NCBI GenBank assembly: GCA_009760855.2
Contig: WPIO01000050.1
Location: forward strand, 600,501 to 664,500
Direction of reading: 5' to 3'
Length of the DNA: 64,000 bases
Origin: Cristatella mucedo
Lineage: Eukaryota; Bryozoa; Phylactolaemata; Cristatellidae
Position 1 is the first letter of the stretch; every line of letters starts with the position of its first letter. Under the pieces are notes generated by a model. It saw only the letters and a list, made by a program, of their open reading frames with translations, ran no database searches and was not told where the DNA came from. Below are positions 32,773-44,300 of this stretch, piece by piece. Made by a program: the position numbers and the translations under genes.

Positions 32773-34085
32773 CTGATGCGGACGGATCACTGGGTCAGCG
32801 CCGCAAGAGGCCGCTGATAGGGAGCGAGCACCGCCGAGCGGCCGCCAGGCGGCCGCCAAGCGTACGCAGCGGCGCTGTTCGCGGCGCGCGCCCTCGATCA
32901 TTCGCGCGCTCGCGAGCACCTAGGCGCGCGCGGCCGGTGAGACAATTTGCTCTCGGGCAAGCTCCAGCGAGCCGCGACCGAATGGCGACGAATGGCGGCG
33001 CAGCTTCCGGCCGCGACCGCTCGCATCCGGCGACGCGAGCGGCCGGCGAGCGCTCAACTCAGTTCGCCGCGGTATGCTCGACGGGGCGGAGCAGTAGCAC
33101 CGCCTCCCCTCCACCCTCCCGCTGCAGCGTCGCCCGCCGTACAAAGGGCGCGTTTCGCGGTTCCGTTCCGCGGGTCTGCGAGCCTCGTCGCTGCAGCCGA
33201 CCCGGCTTCCCAGCGACGGCGGGGGCGGCCGCCGCCGTGAGTGCAGCGGTGGCGCAGGCTCCAGCGATACATTCGAGCGCTCTAGTTAGTCTGTCGGGGC
33301 TCGCTCGAGAACGGCGCCAGAACGACGAAGCAGGCGATATGCGGCGGCAGCGGCCGAGACGACCCGGCGAAAGCGAGGCGCAGCACGCCGATAGGATGTA
33401 ACTGCCGGCTCGATGCTGCCGCCGGCGCCGCTGCCGCCGGCGGCGCCGCCGGCCGGACCAAGTGGGGGGGATGGGGGTCGCTCACCTTGCTGCTGCTCGC
33501 CCGAGTAGCCGGACCTCGACGGATACGAGTACGGTCCGGTCTGCGGCTGCTGGTAGTCTGGAACGAGACCCAAGCGCGCGCACGGCATCGGTTGCGGCGA
33601 GCGTTCGTGGCGACGCTGCGGCGCGGCCGAAGCGCGAGGCGCGCGATGTGTGGCGCGGTTAGGGAGCATGCGCGCGCGGCCGCGACGGGAGCGACGATGC
33701 CGCGAGGCCGCTCCTACGTCCGCTCCAGCTTTCGCGGCCGAGGCGATTCCTGAGAGCTGAGTCCTCGCTGTGCGCGCCGACTGAGCGAGCGAGCGCACGG
33801 CGAGGGAGGCCGCGGCCGCAGCGAAGTCGCAGCGAAGGGCGGCGACTTGAAGCGACACGAGGCCGAAGCGACGGCGTAGCCCGCGAGCGCACGATCGTCG
33901 AAGGCTCGAAAAGACGCGACGCCGCCGCCGCCGCCATCCGCACGCGGCTTCGGCTACCGATTCGGCTGCCGCTGCCCGGGCTACGGGGCGGGACGTCTAG
34001 CGGACGACGAACCTCGATCGTCGCGGTGGCAGGCGTCGGCCACCGACAGGCAGACGATTAATGCTAGAATGACGGCCTTCGCCAT
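32627..34085 (-). CDS. Small secreted Gly/Tyr/Gln-rich protein (three-exon gene)
   Basis: Joining minus-strand exons 34085-34013, 33557-33486 and 32772-32627 gives a 96-residue protein. Residues 1-18 (MAKAVILALIVCLSVADA) form a textbook signal peptide. The mature part is about 78 residues with 20 Gly, 15 Gln, 11 Tyr and one Cys at its start; it contains repeated GYGGG/YDYG/QQQ elements and ends YGYGQ before TAA. Both introns are GT-AG and phase 1, so exon 2 is symmetric. A TATA box lies about 90 bp upstream of the ATG and AATAAA lies about 240 bp past the stop. Function is unknown. Low-complexity Tyr/Gly-rich secreted proteins elsewhere include eggshell, cuticle, adhesive and some antimicrobial proteins, but composition alone cannot choose. 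The exon 1 donor (GAG|GTTCGT) is weak, the main uncertainty. Confidence 0.72.
33486..33557 (-). CDS. Gly/Tyr/Gln-rich protein exon 2
   Basis: Seventy-two bases between acceptor TCTCGTTCCAG and a strong donor CAAG|GTGAGC. It codes D-YQQPQTGPYSYPSRSGYSGE then QQQ, phase 1-1. Confidence 0.72.
34013..34085 (-). CDS. Gly/Tyr/Gln-rich protein exon 1 (signal peptide)
   Basis: ATG at 34085, a hydrophobic core AVILALIVCLSVADA, then CHRDDR and one extra base before GT. Without splicing the frame ends 11 codons later. Confidence 0.68.
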
Positions 34086-34172
34086 GTCAACGGATGCCGA
34101 AAGAGCGCTCGAGAGGAAGACGGTGAGACAACGCTGGCCGTTTTGCTACGCCAAGCGATGGCCGGCCGGGAG

Positions 34173-34181
34173 TAAATATAC
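34173..34181 (-). promoter_or_regulatory. Candidate TATA box of the Gly/Tyr/Gln-rich gene
   Basis: Minus-strand GTATATTTA sits in otherwise very GC-rich DNA. It would place transcription start near 34145-34150 and leave a 5' UTR of about 60-65 nt. Confidence 0.5.
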
Positions 34182-34837
34182 TCTCGGCGGCGGCTAACAC
34201 CGTCAGTCGCCGTCCCGTCAGCGCCAGCATGCCCTCGGGCGCCGGTCGCAACCATCGCCGGGGCGACGAGACGCGAGCGCTGCCGCCCCGATATCCGGCT
34301 CCTCCTGGCGGGGCGGCGAAGGACGACGCGGGCGGGCCGAGGGCGGGCCGCGGGCGAGGCTGCGGCTCGGCGCAGTAGTTCGCGAGGCGTCCCAGCTGCA
34401 GATGCAGAGGCAGCGGCGGCCGGCGGCGCTGAATTTGAGCTCGTTCCGACGGGCGGCCGACGTTGTGCCACATCACCCGGCTCCCTCACCTCTCTAGCTT
34501 CGCGGTCGGCGACGATACGGCCGCCGGCGCTACGAGAGTAGAAACCATCGCGCGGTGCTGCCGCGGCGCTGCAACTCCGACGCGACGACGGGTGGCCGGC
34601 GAGAGTGTGAACGTCGTCTCCCAGTTCCGAGCCGCGAGGCGCTTCGCTAGTTTGGCGCGCTGCTCGCGGAGCCACTCAAACTAAGGATTCATTTTCGGCT
34701 GACAGGCCGGCGCAGAGGAGGAGGCGGCTGGTGATAGGGGCGCCGAGCCGATCGCTGCCTTTAAAGTCGCTGTCTCCTGCGATTGTGCCTGAAAGAAAGA
34801 AATAGCGGCAGAGGGACTACAGAGAGAGAAATTGTCA
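34182..34837. other. GC-rich region upstream of the Gly/Tyr/Gln-rich gene
   Basis: CpG-dense, with overlapping frames on both strands (34064-34675 minus). No motif was seen. Part may be promoter. Confidence 0.35.
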
Positions 34838-34862
34838 AGAGAGAGAGAGAGAGAGAGAGAGT

Positions 34863-34930
<68 letters not shown>
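34838..34930. repeat. (GA)n microsatellite
   Basis: About 92 bp of GA repeats with one TTA interruption. Confidence 0.95.
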
Positions 34931-34931
<1 letters not shown>

Positions 34932-35451
34932 GAAAGAGAGAGACATAGACATTATTGAGCGACAGAAAGAGGGAGGGAAAGAGAAGTGCTCCTGGGGTAC
35001 TCGGCCGGAAGAGACATTCGAATGTGGTGTGATATGCGGCAAAAAGCGAATGCGACCACAGCTGGGCACCCACAGCGACAGTTCAATGTTGGCTCGTTGA
35101 CGGAATCTTGCGAGCGCTTTACGCGACTCAAGCGAGCCCAGCGCGGGCACGGCGGCACGAGCAATGGTTTGTGATATGTTAAACTCTCCCGCTATACCAG
35201 AAACTGCGAGCGACGACCCTGTCTCCGAAGGCGGGCCGCTTCAGCTCAACGATAAGCAGCATGCGACCAGCAGAGCGGCGACCTTGACGCAAGAGCGAAG
35301 TCCTAGTAGTCCCTGCCTATTCTTGCGCCATTTGCTCTAAGCTCTCCGTTTCTAATGTTACCGGAAGTTTTTGTCATCAATAAAAGCCCATTTACTTCAA
35401 GAACTCGGCCACCGCGACGCCTCACGATCCGGCATCTCATTCAGCGGCGCC

Positions 35452-35527
35452 CATTGGCGGGCCTGACATCCATTGGCGGACCTGACATCCATTGGCGGGC
35501 CTGACATCCAGTGGCGGGCCTGACATC
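35452..35527. repeat. 19-bp minisatellite, four units, bearing ATTGG
   Basis: Four consecutive copies of CATTGGCGGGCCTGACATC with three substitutions. ATTGG is the reverse complement of CCAAT, so the minus strand carries three CCAAT boxes. Confidence 0.95.
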
Positions 35528-35969
35528 CTGCAGCTTTTCGCCGCTCCGTGGAAATGGCATTTCATAGTTCCGCGTTAATTTAGTCGCGAGCTTTTAGTCC
35601 TTTAGACTCGCTGAAGCGTTAATTCCGTCGCTTCACTCCTACTCTTGACTTCATTGCGCGCACGCACTCGCGAGAGTGAGCACACTGAGAGGAAGGAGAG
35701 TTTTACTAGTTTTTATTGGCCTTAGTATTCTTGCATAATTTGCCTAATTGGTGAGTCCTTATAGCCTGTAGTAGTCCTTTCGTATTTGAATATTTTCGCG
35801 TGTATGACAACAGCCGAATTTTCACGTAGAGGTCAGCTAAGCACGACGGTGCCGTTGACGGAGCTGTAAATATATTGGAATGCTATCCTTTCAACTTTCG
35901 CGTTGATACGTAATATCTAACCACATTGTCTAAAGTATCTAATAAGAAATTCAGTGCTCTCTGCCACTA

Positions 35970-36155
35970 AATAAATCTTCATGCTGACCCTATGCACGTC
36001 AGCCCTCACCTTGCTATTCATCTTGCATATCAAGCATGATATTACTCACCATTCAATTGCGTTTCCTTTGTAGCAAATGTACAGCGTCTATAAAGAGATT
36101 GAGTTCTCCGAGGGCGCTCTATTCAGTGCATTATTATTATTGTTGTTGTTATTAT
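35970..36155 (+). mobile_element. L2-like LINE 3' end (family A)
   Basis: CATGCTGACCCTATGCACGTCAGCC... to ...AAAGAGATTGAGTTCTCCGAGGGCGC and an ATTATTATT tail, very close to the end of the 20.2-21.3 kb copy. Confidence 0.82.
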
Positions 36156-36316
36156 TGCCACGCTAGCTTTGCAACAGTGGTTAAGGTGCTCGCCCTAACC
36201 AAGGTCAAGGTGAATGTATTTCAGTGCCGAGGTCATGGGCTTGTGCCTTGTGGCGAACGTGAAACACCTGAATAGTGATTAAGTTCTCTGAGGCGCTACA
36301 AAGACGAATTATGTGT
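36156..36316 (+). mobile_element. LINE-tailed SINE (family S2), fullest copy
   Basis: A tRNA-like head, CTAGCTTTGCAACAGTGGTTAAGGTG, a B-box region GAGGTCATGGGCTTGTGCC, and an end GATTAAGTTCTCTGAGGCGCTACAAAG shared with the LINE family A 3' end. It lies immediately after a LINE tail. Confidence 0.72.
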
Positions 36317-39302
36317 TTATATATTTTTTCTTAATTGTACTGTTGCTTATCATCTGTGCTGCTTGTTTGACTCATTATCCAAGCTTAAAAGATGCTAGCC
36401 TTTCGTCTGCAAGCAGTAACGCCTACTTGGTAGGCTTCATTTCTTGCTAAGACGATGATATCAGGATTAGCAATCGCCAGATAACCTTATCAATCCTGCA
36501 TCAGTCTGAACAGCAACCGCAGCAGAGCTATTGATATTAGTAGCTGCTTTGCTAGCGTATACCCATAGATATAAAAACAAACTCCCGTTGGCAGCTCCGT
36601 GGACGCTACCGCGCTCATCAAGTGCGAGCCACGGGCATTATACGAGCGTATTTGGCGTCGTCCGCCAAAGTCTCCGGCAGACGCTGCGGCCTGTTGCTTC
36701 CGCTCGCTGTCGCTTGCTGGCCTGAGTGCCCAACCACCTCCCTCTCGCTGACGGAAATGAGTCCGGCGACATTCGGACGGGCGGCGGCGACCTTGAGCAC
36801 AAGCGTCGCCTTATTCTTAAACAGGTAGCCGGGACAAACTGTAAGTAACGAGTCATTTTGGTGCCTTTTGGTGCCTGAGACGGTGGAAACCACTGCGGTA
36901 AAGCATGTGGCCGACAGGCTGGCCGATATCGAGCGGCTCCGCGTGCGCGCACCCCGCCCCCTGCGGTGAAATGCCGGCCTGACGCGATAGGCGAAAATGC
37001 TGCCATTGGCTATTGAGCTCCCGTCCCGCTCATGCTCCCACCCTTCGCGATATTAGCGAAACGGCTGCACAGTCCTGCTCACTGCTCGAGGACGATGAGG
37101 GTGTTTCTTTTGTCGGCCAATTAATCCTTCGGTGTCCCATAATTACGCCAGACTGGCGCCACGCTGCAGCGGTGTCCCCAGATCTTACTGGCGAGAAACC
37201 TTACTGTCGGGCAGTGCAGTGAAACGGAAAACTAACTTTGGTTTCCATATCATATTTTTTCAGTCCAACTTTACATTTCAATTACAAGAGAAAATTCCAC
37301 CATTCGAAAGTGTCGACGTGAGCAAATATGGCTAACTAACATTGCACAGATCAGTGCCGGCTGGTGAGTTAGCGATGACTTGCATTGACATGCGTCCTGT
37401 CTATCTTTAAAGCAATGTACAGACAGGGATTCTTACTCAAATTGCCGTTAAGAGTATTTATGAATTATGTTTATCTTTACGGACTAAGAGCGAGAACCAA
37501 ATTGTAGCTTCCCGTATCCATTTGGAATAAATCTTGTTTTATTTTCTGTGAAAACAGTACCATGTTTTGAAAAACATATTGAACACACATTGACAATATT
37601 TAAATGTAGAAGCTGCTATCAGTTAACTGGTTTTCAAGATTTCCAAAGGAATAGATAAGAAGCATGTCATCAACTAATTAGTAATAATATGCACAATTTC
37701 AGGAAGCCTTAGCTAAAATAAGGTCAAGAAAAATGCCCTTACGATACAATGTCAGTTTACCAAGTAAAAAAGAATCAATGAAGTTGGCAAAGAAACAATC
37801 ATTTTTGTATTGGTAGAAGTTGATAAACATTTTGATTGTGCTGTGCATTGAGAATCACCACTGAACACCGCCAGATAAAAATAATTTGTCAAGGTATTTG
37901 AGAAATAAATCATTTCTCTGGAAAATGACTTCGTATCTTCTAGAGAAATTGCAACCTGTTTTAAATTGAACATGTAAGGAACTAAAGTTACGAAAGCAGT
38001 CATTTAAAGGTCAACTCAAATCGGGCGTCGTTTTATTGATAAAGCGGCTACTTGCATAACAATATCTTGTAAGATGAATTTTCTGCATACGAGACTTTAA
38101 ATAAAAATTTTCCAAGCTGCGAGCTTTAGGGGGAAGACTGAGTTCTTTTGCATGGCCTGATTGGTATATCGCTGGTTAATTGTTCGCCTGAGGTCCTTAG
38201 ACGTGAGCTCGTCCATCTTCACTGAAGTGCTGAAGAGTCCCGTGATTCCACTGCGAGACAGAGACAGAGGTGGGGAAGAGAGGGGGGAGCTAAAGGGTCA
38301 GAAGCTGCCAGCCACAGGCAAAAATATTGAGGCCACAGCTGGAAGCAATTCGATCAACGATGCTTACCGGATGTATCCGCGAGTTGCTGCTTGGATTAGC
38401 TATACTTTTTATTGGGCTAACAGCTGTGCCCATGGTCAGAAGTTGTCAAATCCACGGCCTAACAAGGAGTTAACATCACCAATACTCACTGGCTTGTCGA
38501 TTCTGTTACACGTTGTCACCGATAAGTAAAGGCCTTCATTAGGGCTTGTGCATCTGCTGGGTTAGGAACGTGGTAGATTCAGAGTGATTTTGTAACAGCC
38601 TGCAGGGGTCAACAGGGGTCAACAAAGTTGTGCAGGGTCACAACAGGGATCCGCGGTCAGATGATTAGATCGGTCGTGCGTTTCTGTTTCGTTCCGAAAA
38701 AGCCTTCAAAGCTTTAGCGCCTGCTTGATTGCTGTATTGGTATCGGCGCTTGACGGTCTCAAGGATAACACACTAGGCATATACTTCTGTTTTTCTAGAA
38801 GATGAAGGAGCAAATCGTTGCCTCGTTTGCCTCAACTGGTGCTGCACTAGCTTGCGTGCGAAGCGTGGCAGCAGCTTTAAGCACTGTCGGCTCTGCGTTG
38901 CATCCCGAGTTGCATTCAGGTAGACACTGTACCCCCCCAACGCTAGTCCAGCCCGGCCATCTCAGTCTCCATCACCCAGCTTGTTTTGCTACCACTATTG
39001 CATTCTTCCGGTGAGCGAAGCTGCTCAGATTGCCAGGTTGTCGCAGTAAGTGCTCACCCAGTGCTTGCAACAGAGCCAAATGACCGACTCGAGTTCGTAA
39101 ACGGCAATGCACACCTTGAAGTTTTCCCACTTTTTAATTACGATTCGAATTCAACTTGACCGTTAATTTATTGAATAGTTTTACTGTTGCTGAGTGCCAA
39201 GTACAGTTACAAGCAGGACAGGTTACCAAGGTGGTTGCCTGCATAGCTTTTGCTTACAAATCACGGATGGGGGCCTCACAGAGGAATTGTTGCAGCCGCC
39301 AT
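36317..39302. other. Intergenic; GC-rich patch at about 36580-37060, otherwise nothing recognised
   Basis: The patch has frames on both strands; the plus frame 36622-36825 ends at AACAG|GTAGCC. No family was recognised. 38600-38640 has a short GGGTCAACA tandem. 38161-38529 is a 122-codon frame without motifs. Confidence 0.3.
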
Positions 39303-39385
39303 AAAGGATCACCCACCGCAGGATTCGAACCCACGACCGAGGTCGTGATAGGCAACCGCCTTACCTAATGCACCCAGGTTCGAAA
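39303..39385 (-). mobile_element. SINE S1-related tRNA-like sequence
   Basis: On the minus strand TTAGGTAAGGCGGTTGCC and GGGTTCGAATCCTGCGG resemble the A/B-box part of S1. The body downstream diverges. Confidence 0.5.
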
Positions 39386-39859
39386 GAACAGCTGCAGCAG
39401 AGCCAGCACACACCGCCAGAACACCCCCCCAGCACACTCTGCCCCAGCACGCACCCCCTTGCAAGCTCGCTAGCAGTTCACGAAAGCACATTACCAATCG
39501 ACCGAGAGACGGCCACAGACTTCTGTATTTGCATGAGCTTGCAGCCGGCTTCCTACTAGCGAAGAGCAAATTAAATATCCACGCGTGCTCACACTTGGCG
39601 TTCGACTTGGCGAAAGCCTACTCGAACATTCGCCTAGACGAAAGTCTATGCACAGCGGAGAGGCCAGCCACGAGCAGGCTGGAGATAGAGAGAGAGAGAC
39701 AGGCTCACAGCTTCGCCAACGATCACGGAGCAATGCGGTCGTCGCACAGCAGCACACAGGCAGCAGGCGCATGGGCATCCAGGCTGACACACACCAACCC
39801 GGCGCAACCCGGGATTGAGGGATGAGATGCACGTGCTGCGCCAGTATCTGCACAGTCGC

Positions 39860-39865
39860 TTTAAT
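39860..39865 (-). terminator. Candidate ACADVL poly(A) signal (ATTAAA)
   Basis: ATTAAA on the minus strand about 200 nt downstream of the ACADVL stop. It is the common variant signal at a reasonable distance; no transcript evidence is available. Confidence 0.4.
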
Positions 39866-40065
39866 TCAATCTAGACACGAGAAGATGGCAGCCAGGAGGT
39901 AAAGGCGAGCACACTCGCTTGGTCTCTTACTGCGACGCTGTCAGGGCGCACCTGCTATGCCGATGTTGCTGCTGCGATGCAGCAGCAGCTGCATTGCAGG
40001 CGATGCGGCAGTGGACGTTGGTGGGCGGCTGCGGCAACGGCCCGATGTCATGCCGGAGGAGCCGT

Positions 40066-40203
40066 CTAGACGCCGAGCGGCGGCTGGGAGCAGACGCCGC
40101 CGTGCTGCACGAGCTGCTTCGATATGAGCGATAGGCTCTTGAATCCGGCCAGCTCTTCCTTGGACTGCAGCGCTCCCAGCTGCAGCTTCACCTTGGCAGC
40201 TGC
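40066..40203 (-). CDS. ACADVL: ACADVL exon 16 (terminal, with stop)
   Basis: Forty-five codons and a TAG stop at 40066-40068. The protein runs [20 protein letters not shown] then [17 protein letters not shown] and ends QPPLGV. This parallels the human C-terminus (FKSISKALVERGGV...NPLGF). It lies almost 5 kb from exon 15 because the intron is full of repeats. The acceptor is CCTTGCAG; phase 0. Confidence 0.93.
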   Translation of the reverse strand, partial: AAAKVKLQLGALQSKEELAGFKSLSLISKQLVQHGGVCSQPPLGV

Positions 40204-40489
40204 CTGCAAGGAAGTAGGGAGCTCAGTCGGAGCAAGCCAGCCAGCAGTGAAACCCGGAGTGAAGGTCAGAGGTAGGACTGATCAGAAGCCGGCAAGTGTC
40301 GAGCGTGGGTCTCGCTGGTAAGCGAACTGCTTCGGAAGAGGCAGCCCAGCCAGGGTGAGTCATGCAGCAGCCACCGCGGCGACAGGAAACTGACCAAGTA
40401 GTTTCAGGGGTTTTAGAAAGCACTTTCACTGAACAGATTCAGCACAGTTGCAAGTGCACAACCAACTACTCAGAAATGCTGAATTGGTT

Positions 40490-40567
<78 letters not shown>

Positions 40568-41257
40568 TCTCTCTCTCTATCTCTCTCTCCCTCCCTCCCT
40601 CTCCCTCTCTCCCCCTCTCTCTCTCTCTGCAAGCTCGTCTCAAATCCATAGAATCTAAATATTCAAAACTCGCAGCATCCGATACGATTGATTGATCACA
40701 ACGTCCTGTCTGAGTGCCGTCGCTTGAACTGCACTGCAATGGCTTACACTCAATATCGGTGAGAGATTTCAGAGTGTTACGGTCAACATGCAACGGTCAT
40801 TCAGGCATGTTCAGTACGTGGCACTAAAAGGATCTCTGCTTGGCCTACTTCACTTCACAATTCAGTCTCCCTCTTAAAGCTACCGTAATCGCCAAGCGCA
40901 AACAACCAGGGCTGACATGTCGATGGAGATGACACGAACAGCTGTACCCGTGCCTTGATCCCTCCCCTCACATGCCTTGCAGCCTTTGCTGGCTTCGAAC
41001 TCGTCAAACTAGGAACTCCCTTGCTGCAAGTCTAGCTGAAATGAGCTCTTAGATGACAGCAAATGTTCTCAAACTAAATGACAGTAGAAAGAATGTCCAA
41101 TTATAAGCAAACCTAGGGCTACTCAGAATCTAGCTGGAAATTTGGCTCAGAAAACGGCTGAGGTCGTGGGCTCGAGCTCGAGGCGTATGTGAAGCGCCTG
41201 AATAGAGACCATGTTCTCTTGGGACACTATACAAATGAATTATATATAAATGCACAC

Positions 41258-41290
<33 letters not shown>

Positions 41291-41300
41291 CATACGTATG

Positions 41301-41399
<99 letters not shown>

Positions 41400-44300
41400 C
41401 AATCGCAAACATTATTGTAATTATGTGTGGTAGCCTGAGGCTCTCACAACAACACAGCCTGCTGGCCTAGGGTCTTGAATCCCTTCCCTCTTGTTTGTGA
41501 AGCTCAAGTGAAAGAGTCAACCACAGCTTGCCAATTGCAGGTTCGTCGTTGATGGAGATGGAGATGGAGATTCAAGGCAGCAATCTGCTCAGCTAGTGCT
41601 GGCTGCAGCTGTCCGACGATAACCCGCTGGACACTGGACACCAGTGTGTGTGTGTGTGTGCCTCTGATAGCTAGATCGCATCCTCCTGATGGCTCAGAGG
41701 AGCGAGGACCAGAGCGAGAAGCGACCAGAGCGATTGGCCATAAAGGAGCCATCAAAACGACTGACCGGTCCCCTCGAGAGCTCACATGAAAAGCCTCAGG
41801 CACTTTCGAATCTAGAGAGACTTGCTATGCTTACTTGCTTGCTAGTTTATTTTCAGAAAGCTCGCGTTGGGAGCAGGCTGAAGCACCGTTGGAGAGGCTT
41901 GCTTGGTCACCGACTGAATGCAGGATTGCAGTCAGACATCTCGACGCCGGCCATACACTGTAAGGTGGGCAAGGCAAGGCCTGCCCATTTAAATGTGTGA
42001 CCTCGTGAATGGATAATAAAGCATAACGAAAAATCCCTATTGATCCTGCTGGCCACTTGAGGCAAATTTACTACTTTTCCAGAGTCGGTGAGCTGACATT
42101 GAGGTTCGATGAAAAAGCTTTCTAGCTGAATGGAAGGGGCCAAAGCCAAGATTTAGACAAAACAACATCTCTCTGGGATGGGCAGAAGCACACAGCGCCC
42201 TACAATGACGAATAGGCATCCTCCAACGAGCAAGGACGGAGGAACCACCCACACGCCTTGGCAAGCCATAAGGCAGAAGAAGACACGTGGGAGGAGCCGC
42301 CTCCTTGCTAAGACAAGAAGGCAGGAACAACTGGAGTGTTCCCCAATCCCTCTCTCCTCCACACCCCCCACGACTTCCCACTTCACCTACTGAAGGTCTT
42401 TGGCCCAGTGATTCAGGTGCTTGCCCCGAGAAAGGTCAAGGGTAATAAATGGCCAAGGTCGCGGCATATGTGAAGTGCCTGACTAGAGACTAAGTTCTTT
42501 TAGGGCGCTATAGAAAGGAATTATATTTTTTATTTTTAGGTCGCGCTCGCCGAGACAATTCTCAGCTCCCTTTGCTACACCGACAGGCCCAGAAGACTCG
42601 CCAGCAGATGAAGGCTTGCTGCCTAACTATCCCCAGCGCCCCAGACAGCTGCCTAACTGAAATTAGGTGCGACATGCGACTTTGGTGCTCCGAAATTATT
42701 TTTCGAAAAATTTGACTTTGGCAGAAGCCATAAGTTCTTTCAGATACTGCAAAAACCATGTCATTACACATTACGTTGTATGCACAAGGAATACAGCTAA
42801 GGCAGTGGCATGCACTATTTGTTACATACATCACAGCTCATACGAATCCTAGGTTGGGGTGCAATTGCCTTGGCCAGCAGATCACAAACTACTGAAATAT
42901 GAGGCATGCATTCTTGATCTGCAGGGTGCACGATGGGTTTGTCGGCTAATGTTTGCGTGCGTGTGCGTGTGTGTGCGTGTGTGTGTGTGTGTGTGTGTGC
43001 ACAAGCAAGAGAGATAGAGAGGGGAGGGAGGGGGAGAGAGAATAATAATAATACACTTGATAATGTACCCATCAGAGAACCCGATCTCTTTCTAGGCACT
43101 TTGCATTTTCTGCAAAGGAAACACGATCGAATGATGATTGGTATAATACTTGATAAACAACATGAATAGCATGGTTAGGGGTGACATGTACAGGGTCAGC
43201 ATGAAAGTGTGGTTAGTGGCAGCCTGCAACAGTGTCAGCATGCATAAGCCCATAAAGGACAAACCACTAGGACCCACTAAATGCTGTCCAAAATAGGTAA
43301 GCTTTTAATTTCTTTTTTTTAATGTGGTCAAGGCAGGGGATGTTGTGACTTAAGTCGGGAACGAGTTCTAGGCTTTAGAAGCACACGAACTAAAGGTCTT
43401 CAAAGGATTTGAGGTTTGTACAAGATACAGGTAAACAGTTAGTTTCCGAAAAGCAGATGGTACGATACTTGGCCTGGTGGGGGAGGAGATCTGATAGGTA
43501 GGCTGGAGCCCAAGAATGAAGGGACCTAAAAGGGAGTGACCAAACCTTGACGTCGATCCGTCGCTTGACTGGTAGCCAGTGCAGGTCAGCGAGGAGTGGT
43601 GTGATGTAGCAACTGCGAAGCTCACACCACAGACAGGCCTAGCAGCCGAGTTTTGCACCAGCTGTAAGCGCCTGATTCCACATGCTGTTAGGCCAACAAG
43701 CAGAGAATTACAGAAGTCAAGAAAAGATGTCTCAAAGTGCGTACAAAAACTCAAGAGCAAAAATATCACTGACCGATCCCTTGCTTTTGATGAGTAACAA
43801 GAATTCGACCATGAGCTATTAAACCAAAGTATGGGGAATGAATGCCCTTCAGTACATAAAACTAGAAAAATAACCAGGGACCGAGTCCTTAACTCTTGGA
43901 TTTATTTAACGTGTCTTCATTTTGATGAAGGTTTCAAATACAGATTGCCTTCAGAAGACGAGCAAATATAGCAAATGAGGATTCTTCGATAAGTACTTTA
44001 CTTGCATAGCTGTGGTCAAGAACAACAGTGGCTCTCATTTCGAGGCTTAACACCCAAGAGACTCAAGCACCCACGAGTCGTTACATTTGGCAGCAAGATA
44101 ACGGCCCGAAGCAGACACTACCAGGCAGGTGAAGTGCTTGTCTGACCAATCCTTGTATGTATGCATGCATGCATGCATGTACGTGTGTATGTATGTATGT
44201 ATGTATGTATGTATGTATGTATGTATGTATGTATGTATGTATGCATGTATGTATTTCTGTCTGTAACTCCGAAAAGTCATAAAGACCATGTGGATGTTAC

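Noticed and set aside
33286-33858. 190-codon minus-strand frame
   Set aside because: It overlaps the real exon 33486-33557 in the same frame, but the remainder is low-complexity Ala/Arg/Ser read-through of GC-rich DNA.
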